From positions 56,916,001 through 56,980,000 of the forward strand of contig CM060733.1 in NCBI GenBank assembly GCA_030704615.1: a stretch of DNA of 64,000 bases. The letters run 5' to 3'. The notes beneath the pieces were generated by a model, which searched no databases, was not told where the DNA came from, and saw only the letters and a list, made by a program, of their open reading frames with translations. Positions 33,200 to 44,005 of the stretch are shown in pieces. The DNA is from Takakia lepidozioides. Lineage: Eukaryota > Streptophyta > Takakiopsida > Takakiales > Takakiaceae. A program made the position numbers and the translations under genes. The first letter of the stretch is position 1. Every line of letters starts with the position of its first letter.

Positions 33200-33929
33200 T
33201 GCATGGGACAGCTTAAAAATGTGAAGGATGGGCAAGGTCATCTTCGCCCTTATTCTTGTAGGCAGGCAGTAGTTGAAAGAAATTTATTCATGTGAGCTGC
33301 TGCCTATGGCAGTGATCACAATTCCTGTACAGTTTGAACAGCAGCAGTGAAATGACCAAAATCCCATTGGAAATTATGGCAGATAGTTCTGACAAAACTG
33401 TGCCAGAAGCTTTCATTTGATGCATATGAGCTACTTTAAGATATCTCTTAATTTGTCAGGACAACGGTTATGTTAATAAGGTAAGATTCATATGCCCTGA
33501 GTGTAGCTTATATTCTCCCTGCCATTTATCTATTCAGGATTTCCTCACTCTCTCTCTCACCAAAAGCTGAGATCAACCGTGGTGGTTCTACAGCTACGCA
33601 GGTGCCATTAATGCAGTTTTTTGTACCCCGCTCCGCATGAGCCATGACCTGTACCTTGAGTTGCTTGGGGAGCATTTGCAGCCTTGCGACATGGTGGATT
33701 ATGATTAAGATGTGGTGAAGATGAGGAGGATGAAGATGTCTACCTCATTTGGGCTTCAAAAGGTGGGCTGCTTTGCATTTCTAGAACTGCTTTGGTCACC
33801 CTCTCTTGCATGATAGACAAGGTCCTGGGTTTATCGTGGCAGGGTTAAACTAAACTCTTAGGTCGGACGGAGGATTATCTTATTATTGGATGAGAACTGT
33901 CAGCTGAATGTACGTAGCGGCAACTTTCG
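33200..33929. other. 3' flank, no gene seen
   Basis: No motif or repeat could be supported apart from a CT tract near 33545-33560. Confidence 0.35.
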
Positions 33930-35130
33930 AGAAGGTTCTCTTCTTCAAGCCTTCAGGAGATGAAAACCCTTGCTGCGGATTGCCTAGCAGTTTCTCTGCT
34001 TCGAGGAGATGGAAATCTCATTGTGGATCGCAGTCTGACCCTCGCTCTGAGTGCCGGCCCCTTCCCCTCTGTCATTACTCTAGCTCTGTGCTTGCCTCCA
34101 TTGTCTCGACAAATGATGAGCCGAGTGACAGGGATTGGTGTGCATGACAGCCATAAAGACTTGGCTTCCCATGGTATGAAGGATCCCGGAAGTACATAAG
34201 GGCGGCACCCAGTTTGGATCCTAGTTGTATAGTGGTTCTGAGTTTCAAGACAATGGAATCTACAGCACAGAGCTAGAGTGAAACAGAGGAGGAGGGGCCA
34301 GCACACACCATTTTACTTCTGGGCAGACTCCATCTCGTGGTGAGTAGCGTGCAGCCCGCCCTCGCTCTGAGTGGGCCGGCCCCTCCTCTTCGGTCATTTG
34401 CCTTGCCCTGGGGTTCCATTGTCTCAGCCAAATGATGAGTGGAGTGGTAGAAATTAGTGTTCATGAAAGCCATAGAGACTTCGATTTCGATGGTCTGAAG
34501 GTCCCTGGGCGTTGGAAAGTTGCAAAGCACGTAAGGCGGCACCCAGTTTGGATCCCAGTTGTATAGTGGTTTTGAGTTGCGAGACAATGGAATCTATAGC
34601 ATAGAGCAAGGGTCAACCAAGGAGGAGGGGCCAACACACACCATTTTGCTTATGGGCAGACTCCATCTCGAGGTGAGTTGCGTGCCTTGCTACTGATCGC
34701 AGTCCGCCCTCGCTCTGAGTGCCGGCCCTTCTCCTCGGTCATTTCCCTTGCTCTGTGGTTCCATTGTCTCGGACAAATGATGAGTGGAGTGGTAGGGATT
34801 AGTGTTCATGAAAGCCATAGAGACTTCGCTTTCCATGGTCTGAAGGACCCTGGGCGTTGGAAAGTTGGAGCGGCACCCAGTTTGGATTAGCTGTATAGTG
34901 ATTTTGAGTTGCAAGACAATGGAATAAAAGCACAGAGCAAGGGTCAAACCGAGGAGGAGGGGCCAGCACACACGATTTTGCTTCTGGGCAGACTCCATCG
35001 TGAGGTGAGTTGGGTGCTTTGCTGTGGGCCACAGGTTCTCTTCTTCAAGCCTCGAGGAGATACACCTTGCTGCTGCCCTCGCTCTGAGTGCTGGCCCCTA
35101 CTTCTATGTCATTATTCCGGCTCTTTGCTT
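33930..35130. repeat. Tandem repeat of about 320-370 bp, three full copies and a partial one
   Basis: The anchor CTCGCTCTGAGTG recurs at 34041, 34361, 34709 and 35078. Shared blocks in order are CATTGTCTCG.(C)AAATGATGAG, GCGGCACCCAGTTTGGAT, GAGGAGGGGCCA.CACACA and GGGCAGACTCCATC. The first and last copies also share GGTTCTCTTCTTCAAGCC. Unit lengths of 320, 348 and 369 bp show indels. No protein is conserved across the units, and the function is unknown. Confidence 0.8.
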
Positions 35131-36199
35131 GATAAGTTGTTCTCAAATTTTTAACCAGAGTTTGACAAACTGTAAGGTACAGCATTACGTCTGGTTAGGG
35201 GTGAGCTTTCTGTAAGGAGATGAGGGTGTGGAATTTTAGGGCTCAATCAAACAAATTCTCCCCACGAAACATTTTCCATTTCAGTAGACTAGTCTTATTA
35301 GCCCTTATGGGAAGCTTGGAGGGACAACAGCTATTTGGGACCAATCACCAATATTACCGCAAGTCACACCCTAGATCTTCATTGCACTGTGCACTCTGTT
35401 GTCAAGTGCAGTTTGAAATTCAGGTTAACATGTGTCTCTTCTGCATTTCAGTGTGCCTTACCAAACCAGTCAATTGTGAGACTTTTCACCCATACTCTGT
35501 TTTAAGTGCAAAGTGAAGGAAGCAACAGCAGAACAACTTTGCTGGGACTAGAACGGAGTTGTCAGTTCAAGGGCATGTATCCCAGATTGAATGCATTAGA
35601 GGCTAGACCTGCACATTGAACGAACACACATGCAGAATTGGTTATCTATCTCCCTCTTGCACATACCCCATGGCTCCTCTTGGCAACATTTTCATCCTAT
35701 CAAAACAGACTTCACTTTCATGGTAAATCTTCACAGAAAACCAAACGAAGAATAACTTCTCTCCACGTGGTGCCCATCTAAGCCGGTGTATGCTATGGCT
35801 GTATCTTGGCTGGGGAGACACCACACTTTCCAGTCAGCATCCTTTAGTGGCATCTTTACTACAAGCGTCAAACATGACAAAGAACAAGTGGGTTGCATAC
35901 TTCCAATAACACACTAACAATGTGGTTGTCCTCCCAAATGCTTGGGTGTTACATCCAGCTGCTCTGATACTGTATGAAGAATGACACTGGCAGGAGCCAG
36001 TGAGGGTGAAATGAAAAATAAGGATCCAATGTGTTCCCTTATCTTGTGTCGACATATAAAACTCAACATCCATCAACAATTGCACTTGCACTAAGGAAAA
36101 GAGCATTAGGCGTGTGCTGCAATTCCTGCAAAACTGAAGGCAATATGGGAACCAATCCTGTGTATCTTGTGGCTGGTAAATCTGAAGGCCAGGAAACAC
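35131..36199. other. Intergenic, 3' flank of the aquaporin gene
   Basis: No coding signal or repeat supported. It likely includes the 3' UTR of the minus-strand SIP1 gene at its right end. Confidence 0.35.
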
Positions 36200-38354
36200 C
36201 TAAGATGCCTTCTCCTTGGCCAACCCATCCTTGGTTGGCTCTCCCTTGACAACCTCTTTCTTACCCGGCCCTCCCTTGGGCAATGGAGTAAATAACAAAC
36301 GGAAAACCCAAACTGATGCCACTGCGCCAACCATAGGACCCAGCCAATATACCGCAAAATGCTCCCATGTAACATGTTGGTTGTTTGCATATGCCCATCC
36401 AAATGCCTGCCATAAAACCCCCCCCCCACACACACAGCCTACCAGTTTAGTTTTGGCCAATGATACTCTTGCAGCCTGTATTTGGACCACAAATCAACAG
36501 AAGGAGCAGAAGAAGACAAATGTACTCATTGACTGTTCCAAAGGTTTTGGAGACCCCTCAATATTGCACATGTAGCCAACGGCAATCTCCTCACAGGGAG
36601 CATTGGTTTTAGTACTGCCATGGACATCAGGACGATCATTTCAGGTTCCAGTACTGCTGCTTTAGCCTTACATCCTCACACATGTGCACAATGCACTGCT
36701 AGTCGGATTCCAGCGAGAACAAGGTATTCTCAGAAGAAAAGAGCGGTAATGTAGAGTATAGACCACAACGTAAATGAAAAACCTCACCACTCCTTCATGC
36801 CAGAATCCAAGAGTGTAAAAGAAAGGCCCTAAACTAGTAAAAAATACCTATCATAGGCACAAAGTTGGACGAGGACAGCTGAAACAGGGATTGACAGATG
36901 GGAGAGAAGCTTACATTAGCTGGATTCATTGCTGGGCCGGTGTAAGCACCCCCAAGCATGACAAGAGCAATGGTGGTCACAATCACAATAAAGCTCTTCA
37001 CAGCACCATTACGTGGGCCTCTCAAAAATGTCCACAAGAAAACGAGAGTGATGGTGAAAGTCAAGAGTCCTTCAGCAAGCACCCCCTTACTTAGAGCCAC
37101 TCTCAACTTGGGGCCACCGAGCATATGCTTGTATTTGGTTGGCATCACCTCCAAGATAGACAAGGCTCCACCAACTGCCCCTATCATCTGCATATCAAAA
37201 CAGCAGGTTACCTTCAAGTCCCAACAGCTCACCCAAAGCCGTGCGATTGAACACATGATGGAACAGGAGAACAAGGCAAGGAAGAGCAGCAATGCTTCGA
37301 GAACTTGATGGGTATTCACACAGTAAGTGGACAGTAAAATTTTATCTCTCTCTCTGTCTCTCTCTCTCTTCCTTATGAAGTTAGGCATCAAGCTTCCCGG
37401 AACTTGTTTTCAGTCTGTGACATGGGCCAGGACCTTAAGGATGATCTCAAGGGCCTACCTACCCTGGGCACAAGACTGAAATTTAAACTCAGGGCGCGAA
37501 TTCTACCTTTGAACAATAAACAAATGCAGAGAGGAAGAGGAGATTGTAATTGCCGGATGTGCGGGCAGCCTGAAGGCGATATCCATTTTCTGATACATTG
37601 TCTGGGATATTCTCAGTAGAGAGTGACCCTCATCTGGACAATCAAGAACATTATCCTGCACCTCTGTTCAAGTTGATGCATGTGTGAAGGGCTTTCCAAG
37701 AGATATCTGGAAAACCCAAATTAATTGTCTCTATCAAGGTAAGTCACACTAATGGAGTGAGCCCCTCACAAAGGTAGTATCTGTTCCCTATTGTTCCGCC
37801 CAAACTGGGCGCAGGGTCTATGGCCGCAAAGCTAAGGCAACAACGTCATATGAGTACATTCTTTCTCTTCCTTGAATGTGGCTAAGTTCTTTGTAACAAC
37901 ACTCAATAATTGCCTGATCCCTCTGGCTCTCTCTCTATCCTTGAATATGGTGAACTCACTCTTGGATTACTTAATCCTGTCATGGCTACTGAAACGTGGC
38001 ACAGATTTCAATGGAAAGAAGTCAGGCAAGCCTGGTAAAGTCCTTGCCAAATAGAGGACCAACCTGGGCAGGAAGGCGAACGGCGAGCGAGAAAGGTGTG
38101 TCCTTGCTTGCACCCACATAAGCAAAGGCAACGAGGGCTGTTGGATTCCAGCTCGCACCCCCAAGAGCTTTGCCTAGCGAGGAAAAGGCGAGGATGAGAA
38201 CCACAACCAAAGTGAATATCAGATATATCTTCCCTGACCCTGGAACCCCCAGATATGATGCAAGGAACGTGGCGGTCGCACCCAGTGATGCCATGCAGAA
38301 TACCCACAGAAAAGTGATAGCCGCATCCCCCACAGCCAATTTCGCAAGACCCAT
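36200..38354 (-). CDS. SIP1: Small basic intrinsic protein (SIP1-type aquaporin), three exons
   Basis: Exons 38354-38064, 37187-36915 and 36406-36200 join in phase at GT/AG sites (CAG|GTTGG, AAT|GTAAGC) to give 256 residues. ATG at 38354 starts MGLAKLAVGDAAITFLWVF. The first pore half-helix is NPT (SWNPTALVAF) and the second is NPA (GPAMNPANAFGWAY), the combination typical of SIP1. Other family blocks are LAVRLPAQMIGAVGGAL, KYKHMLGGP and LRGPRNGAVKSF. The C-terminus is lysine-rich (GKKEVVKGEP...KEKAS), as expected of SIPs, which reside in the ER membrane and conduct water or small solutes. Six membrane spans are expected. Intron 1 carries a LINE scrap and intron 1/2 flanks have CT repeats. 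Confidence 0.93.
37404..37622 (+). mobile_element. LINE zinc-knuckle fragment inside aquaporin intron 1
   Basis: The plus strand reads LKFKLRARILPLNNKQ and CNCRMCGQPEGDIHFLIHC. LRARI..LN followed by C..CG..E...HFL..C is the C-terminal zinc-binding region after reverse transcriptase in plant non-LTR elements. It lies antisense to the aquaporin gene. Only this end is left. Confidence 0.75.
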
Positions 38355-39213
38355 GGTTTCCTCAAATGGTATGATGGGTTCTATCAATCCCTATGCAAGT
38401 TGGGGACTGCTGCACCACGGAGTTCTTTCAACAAAGGGTTATGAGTCATCAAGCCACTCTCACTCCTGAGCGTTGATTCTAGTGCCGCAGCACATACACC
38501 GAGCCCTCCTGTCTGCCTCGACTCCCCTGCCTCCCTCTGCCTCTGCCTGTGTGTGTATGGGGAGAGCCAACACCATTCTACAATTTGCTTGAACTTGTCA
38601 AATCCCGGACGTTTGACTCACCTGCCCTCTCTGCAGAATCGCAACAAAAACGTGTGGTCGTCAGACTTGACTTCTCGGAGGCTGGAACTACTGTTCTCTT
38701 TCTCTAAGCAACTAAACATGCGGTTAGTCCCTCAACCCTTAACTTAAGCGCCCGGTGCCAATGTTGACTTTTTGAGAAATGTGGACACCAGCTCAGAAAA
38801 ATGAGCATAGCTTGGCGAAAAAATACTTGTTGGGAAAATTGACGTGACATTATGCCCCGTACCTACTTGTCAAGTTATTTTATCACTAGTGTGAAATTAG
38901 TTAGGAAATAGTTAGCTTTTACATATTGACATTTGATATTGGCCCAAGTGTCAATCCAGGGGTCAAGGCAGATTTAGACCCTAGAGTGGTTATCTTCACG
39001 GCAAGCGCGGGAGGCTCATCTTTCTCGAGTTGAGCCTCACCGCGCCTAGCTATGGCGCCGTAGTGTGGATTCCCCATGGCGTGGGGTGCACTTGGCTTGA
39101 CTTATATTTGAGTGATGAGGTTATATATGCATGAGTTTATGCTTCAGCTTTGTGAGCTCGCATGAGCTTGTGCTTGTATTTTTTTTCAGTTCAGGGCCAG
39201 CTACCCTAGGGAC
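38355..39213. other. 5' flank of the aquaporin gene, no gene seen
   Basis: No supported gene. A TATA-like GGTTATATATGCATG lies at 39119, with no assigned gene. Confidence 0.35.
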
Positions 39214-41204
39214 TTAGCCATTTTCGGAGCCCTGATCTGGAAATTCGGCGAAAAATGCAAGGACTGAAAGGAAGGCATCGCGTATGTACCTGTACAGAAG
39301 GCGCATTGCTGCTTTGTCCGCGTTCGGCTGGTCGGTGAACTCCTGGCTCCGGCGGGCATGTGGTATCTCCCGAAAGAATAGGTCGGTTTTGTAGAGCAGA
39401 AAGTACCTCGTCACATAGTCGCGTAGGCTCTCTGTTGCAGGAGAAATCTCCATCTTGAACTGATGTGCTTGTGTGTCCAGCTGCTCTTGCGCATTCATCG
39501 TCACCTGTGGAGATTCTCCATCAGATCGCATTGCTGAAAAAATACAATGAATCCACCCCATACAAGAGTAGAAGTGCCAAACGAAGCGTGGGGAAGTACC
39601 TGAAACCACCATGTCATGCGGTTCATCCACATGTCGAATGTGGGGTCAGATAGTTTGTCCGGTTTGGGGAAGCTCCACATGTCCCTTGTACTTTGGGAAC
39701 CATTCCAGATTTGGAGCCGCCGGGTCTGTCCTACCACCCAGCATATTCGTAAGCGCCAAACACCACAAAAACGAGTTGTTGCCACCACAATTTGGTTAAG
39801 AATGTATCACCTTTTCTGCACCATCCACACAGGATGTGGCTAGACGATGGAGCTTCTCCAATGTCATCGTGGGCTTCAGAGCGCGGGAGTAGTGCTTCCC
39901 CACCTCCACCAGAAAGTCGGCACCAAAGGCGGGATCAGCTATGGCCACGCTTTACTATCCGCGACTTGTACTTTATGCGGGCCCTCACCTCCGCAGCTTT
40001 GAGATATGATTTGAGTGCCGGGAGGGTTAGATTCTTCTCCTCTGACTCCATGTAGAACCTCCGCGCATGTGCCAAATCCTGCTGAATTTTCGTCTGTCAA
40101 GAATGCACACATAAGATTAGAGATCCTGCTCAACACTTTTTCTTCTATTGGGGGAGGAGAGACAGATTAGCTCAACAAAACAGTCAGGAGCTTTACCCGA
40201 AATATGTAGTCCACCATGGCATCCATGCTCAGCCTATACCAGGTTCTGTCTGCCTTTGCTTCCGACTTGCGCAGTAGGTCGGCACTGAGCGAATTGGCAA
40301 ACTCTTGCACACCCTGCTTCCCGACATCTTTCACTCGGAAGAGCATATGGGACAAGTTGGTGGCAATGAAGGCATTCTCAGTCACCCTTCAATGCCACAT
40401 TTCCATCAAACAATTCTGAAATGGGAATTTACAACAAATATGAGGATTCGCAATGAAATGACTTACAATCGGATGGGTCCAAAAGCAAGAGGCGTTGTAA
40501 CTTACGAGTTGATGTCCGCCATTGCAGCTTTGAGAAGACTGCGATCTTTGGGCCCCGCAACCTTCAGCACAACACACTCCACGGCGAAATGCCAATCGAG
40601 GTCGTTGGGGTGGGCTTCGGCTATGTGCTCCATCCATGCCAGGAGGCGATGATTGTCGTCCCACACGTAAAACATCTTCCCGGACAAGTGCTGGAAAAGA
40701 GGATCAGTAACAATCGATCTCTCGAACTCCTCATTTCGCCTTTGCCAATGGGGACCCCATTTGTCCACCTCATCGGCAGTGTGGGCACGGGAAGCTCCGT
40801 GGTCGTTCTCAATGGAAACGTAAAACGCGGCAGACCCCATTCGATATCCATCCCGGAAAGAGAATTTCAGCTTGTCGATATCGCCTGGGAGGGCAGGTCT
40901 CACCACCTGCAAAGACACCAAGCGGCAAAGGGGAATTCGAAGCTTGGCCGGGTACACCATGCCCCCCCAGCACCCTGCCAATGTTGTTGTGGGTTGCCTC
41001 CAACATCTTGGCAGCGGCCAACTTCATATCCGCCTCGGACATGACGTCTGCTGGAGAGGGGTTCTCCTTAAATGTCCACCGCCGTCCGTTTTTATTTGGG
41101 CTGGCGACACATGGCTTCCTCGATATGTACCCTAAATCTGATGCTAATCTTGGATTAACTTCTATTCGAGGCATGTACCCCAAAAAACTGAGATCTTTTT
41201 CCAT
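39214..41204 (-). pseudogene. Broken multi-exon gene with D-x-N-H-R motif (possibly ParB-like)
   Basis: ATG at 41204 starts MEKDLSFLGYMPRIEVNPR. A run of seven C at 40962-40968 shifts the frame before YPAKLRIPLCRLVSLQ; the protein then continues FSFRDGYRMGSAAFYVSIEN, GKMFYVWDDNHRLLAWMEHI and HPNDLDWHFAVECVVLK to a GTAAGT donor at 40505. Exon 40386-40197 (VTENAFIATNLSHMLFRVKD...) and exon 40093-39811 (TKIQQDLAHARRFYMESEE, then after another shift near 39950 VAIADPAFGADFLVEVGKHY) follow in phase. The last exon, 39533-39214, reads MNAQEQLDTQAHQFKMEISP to TAA. The DDNHR..AW motif recalls ParB/sulfiredoxin-fold proteins; that link is tentative. Two or three frameshifts argue for a dead or assembly-damaged gene, perhaps mobile-element borne. 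Confidence 0.6.
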
Positions 41205-41711
41205 TTTGGCTGGGACTTATGCCGCCTGAAGGGCGTGGCTCTCCTGAGAGAGACCTCACATCCAGACCGCGGCGGAAGTTGAAAGCTTTGTACTACGGAC
41301 GATGGCCAATCTCTCGCATGGCCAAATTTAAGCTCCAGCAGGAGATTCCAGTGTCTTGCTCACAACCCGCGCCAACTGAAGCCGAGTACTCTCAGGCAAG
41401 CCACTTCTGCTTTCGTTTTGTTCGCTTTCGCTTTCGCTTTCGCTTTGTTTTTGCATCTTCATCATGTTATCGCTGGAAGCATGTCATTCTTAGGCATTGG
41501 TTGGATTTGTTTTCATTGTTGTTCCATGGCACTCCATACTTCCTAAACTTGTTTTGTTTTCATTGTTGTTCCACGATTGTTGCTATGGTAGTTGCGCTGC
41601 TCGTTGCCATTCTGGTTTTGGCACCGATGTTGGTTCTGACGATTTTGGGAATGACAGAGTGACGACGAGCCCGGCACGCTGGTGGTATCATCGACCGCTC
41701 CAACTCATCGC
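41205..41711. other. Spacer between divergent ORFs
   Basis: Contains a CGCTTT hexamer repeat (41420-41450) and two TTTTCATTGTTGTTCCA copies (41509 and 41556). It may serve both flanking ORFs as a shared 5' region. No TATA box was fixed. Confidence 0.35.
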
Positions 41712-42577
41712 ATGTTTGAATCGCCCAACTTGGGGCGAGAGGGCAAACTTCAACCTTTTGTTGGTGGACGGGAGGACCTGCAGCGAGGGTACGACAGAAT
41801 AGGCATTGGGGAGGTTGGTGCAGGCGGCATGGCAGGTGAAGGGCGTGAGGACGTGAGGACAGCAGATCCGGCAATGGAGGTTGTTGATGCACATGCAGTA
41901 GGGCCCGCCCACGCAAAGAAGAAGAAGAAAGCTAAGCACATGCAATCCCCGGCGAGAGAGTCGTCACGGGCTGCGGAGGGGGGAGTGAGCAGTGCGTGCG
42001 AGGGTGTCCTTCTCCTCAATCAAAGGTGGTCGTCCTGGAGGGCTCCCCTGCTGCTAGCCCTAGTAAGAAACAGAAAGCCCGTGAGAGGGCAAAAGAGAGG
42101 GCAAAAGAACAGGCGAGACAGAAGGCTAGCCAGGAGGAAAGAGAAAAGGCCACTGAAGAGGCCAGGGGTGCCCAAATGACAGATGCCAATGTAAGCGAGG
42201 GACGCACAGAGACGGTGGATCCCTCAAGACACCACAAAGAGGCAGTAACACACCGGTTACACCATCGCGGACAAGAGCAGCCCCCGCAATTACCCATACG
42301 GTGGAGAGTGGAGGAGAGTGGAGGAGAGGAAAGAACACCACAAAGAGCACGGATTGTGCAAGTTCGAGGTGAAGCCGGGGAGATGGCAGTAGAGACAGGG
42401 AGAGTGCTCGAGGTGGTTCACCATGTTGAGGAGGACGACACCGAGCTTTCTGACCAGGATGACATCCTCCCGGACATCCCCAGACCCCAAACCCGCAGCA
42501 TACAGGCTGGATTTGGCGGTCCTGGTGGGCCCATCCGCCAGGTACGGCGGCGCGCAAAATTTCCCTCATGCAGGTAA
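41712..42577 (+). pseudogene. Charged, low-complexity ORF split over two frames
   Basis: From ATG at 41712 (MFESPNLGREGK) the first frame runs through AHAKKKKKAKHMQSPARES. The second frame, overlapping at about 41996-42030, continues VVVLEGSPAASPSKKQKARE and RAKERAKEQARQKASQEERE, an acidic EEDDTELSDQDDI stretch and ends FPSCR just before the palindrome array. The Lys/Glu/Ala-rich helix looks coding, and the two halves probably belonged to one protein joined by a lost base or an intron. No family is recognised. It is divergently placed to the D-x-N-H-R gene and may be part of the same unit. Confidence 0.35.
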
Positions 42578-42591
42578 TTTGGAGAGCAGCA

Positions 42592-42981
42592 GGATGGAAA
42601 TTCAGCGCCGAATTTCCATCCTGCAAGATAGGACGGCACGCGAAATTTCCGCCACGCAGGTAATTCAGAGCCGGATGGATGGAAATCCGGCGCCGGATTT
42701 CCATCCTGTCAGGTAGGTTGGCGCGCGAAATTTCCGCCAAGCAGGTAATTCGGAGCTGATGGATGGAAATCCGGCGCTGAATTTCCATCCGGCAGGTAGG
42801 GCGGCGCGCAAAATTTGCGTCATGCAGGTAATTCGGAGCGAATCAGGATGGAAATTCGGCGCAGAATTTCCATCCTGCAGGTAATTCGAAGCCCGGATGG
42901 ATGCAAATCCGGCGCCGAATTTCCATCCAGCAGGTTACTCGGATCGCTGGCGGATGGAAATTCGGTGCCGAATTTCCATTC
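42592..42981. repeat. Array of six 30-bp GC-centred palindromes
   Basis: Six units lie at 42592-42621, 42677-42706, 42761-42790, 42846-42875, 42899-42928 and 42952-42981. The half-site is GGATGGAAAT(T/C)CGGC, followed by its inverse, with the centre GGCGCC. The unit at 42677-42706 is a perfect 30-bp palindrome; the others have one to three mismatches. Spacing is 85, 84, 85, 53 and 53 bp. The spacers share GCAGGTAATTCGGAGC, and the longer ones also share GCGCGCGAAATTTCC. Single strands would fold into strong hairpins. There is no coding explanation and it is not a CRISPR, because the spacers are repetitive. Confidence 0.9.
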
Positions 42982-43124
42982 GCCAGGTAAGTCGAAGCGC
43001 CAAATTACCTTCCTGGAGGTAATTCTGAGCGTGGCCGCTTCGGAGAAAAACAAAGTAAACTTTTAGTTTTGTGGCTGAAGTCCACTTTTAGACACGTTTT
43101 TCATGGAATCCTTGACTGCTAGAG

Positions 43125-44005
43125 GGAAATCCGAACGGCCTCGGACGGAAATTCGGCGCCGTTTTTCCATCCTATTCGGTTTTTATATCGTCCAGTTTTG
43201 GGCCTCACCACCCGACCGGACTTCCTTTAAGGGGGCCCGGATGGAAATTCGGCGGCGAATTTTCAATCCGGGGGATGGTATCTGTCGGATAGGTGCCGGC
43301 CTCTACGCCCGAGGCGACTTCGTCCGGGCGTCACCTGTTGGATATTCGGTGCCGAATTTCCGTCCGGGGGTTGAATTGTGACGGCCAGGTGCCGGCCTCT
43401 CCCCCCTCCCCAACTGCATCTGAACCGCCCCGCACGGAAATTCGGCGCCGTTTTTCCATCGTGTTCGGTTTTTATATCGTCCAGTTTTGGGCCTCACCAC
43501 CCGACCGGACTTCCTTTGAGGGGCCCGGATGGAAATTCGGCGGCAAATTTCCATCCGGGGGATGGTCTCTGTCGGACAGGTGCCGGCCTCTACGCCCGAG
43601 GCGACTTCGTCCGGGCGTCACCTGTTGGATATTCGGTGCCGAATTTCCGTCCGGGGGTTGAAATGTGACGGCCAGGTGCCGGCCTCTCCCCCCTCTCCGA
43701 CTGCATCTGAATCGCCCCGCACGGAAATTCGGCGCTGTTTTTCCATCGTGTTCGGTTTTTATATCGTCCAGTTTTGAACCTCACCACCCGACCGGACTTC
43801 CTTTGAGGGGGCCCGGATGGAAATTCGGCGGCAAATTTCCATCCGGGGGATGGTCTCTGTCGGACAGGTGCCGGCCTCTACGCCCGAGGCGACTTCGTCC
43901 GGGCGTCACCTGTTGGATATTCGGTGCCGGATTTCCGTCCGGGGGTTGAAATGTGACGGCCAGGTGCCGGCCTCTTCCCCCTCCCTGACTGCATCCGAAC
44001 ATGGT
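43125..44005. repeat. Three tandem units of about 288 bp carrying related palindromes
   Basis: The anchor TTTTATATCGTCCAGTTTTG begins at 43181, 43470 and 43757 (periods 289 and 287). Each unit has three inverted pieces based on GGAAATTCGG: a CGGCGCCG-centred one, a CCCGGATGG...CCGGGGG one and a TTCGGTGCCGAA one. It also has a separate GCCCGAGGCGACTTCGTCCGGGC hairpin region. Units are nearly identical, so the array is young or homogenised. It shares the palindrome core with the array at 42.6-43.0 kb. Confidence 0.9.

Noticed and set aside
32707-33241. Minus-strand ORFs opposite the DYW region
   Set aside because: Same antisense peptides as those opposite the intact DYW domain at 26 kb, so they are shadows.
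41219-41662. 147-codon plus-strand ORF
   Set aside because: Dominated by a CGCTTT hexamer repeat and hydrophobic low-complexity sequence; no good start and no family.
42592-44005. CRISPR-like array
   Set aside because: Spacers are repetitive, units are palindromes, and the DNA is a plant nuclear genome.
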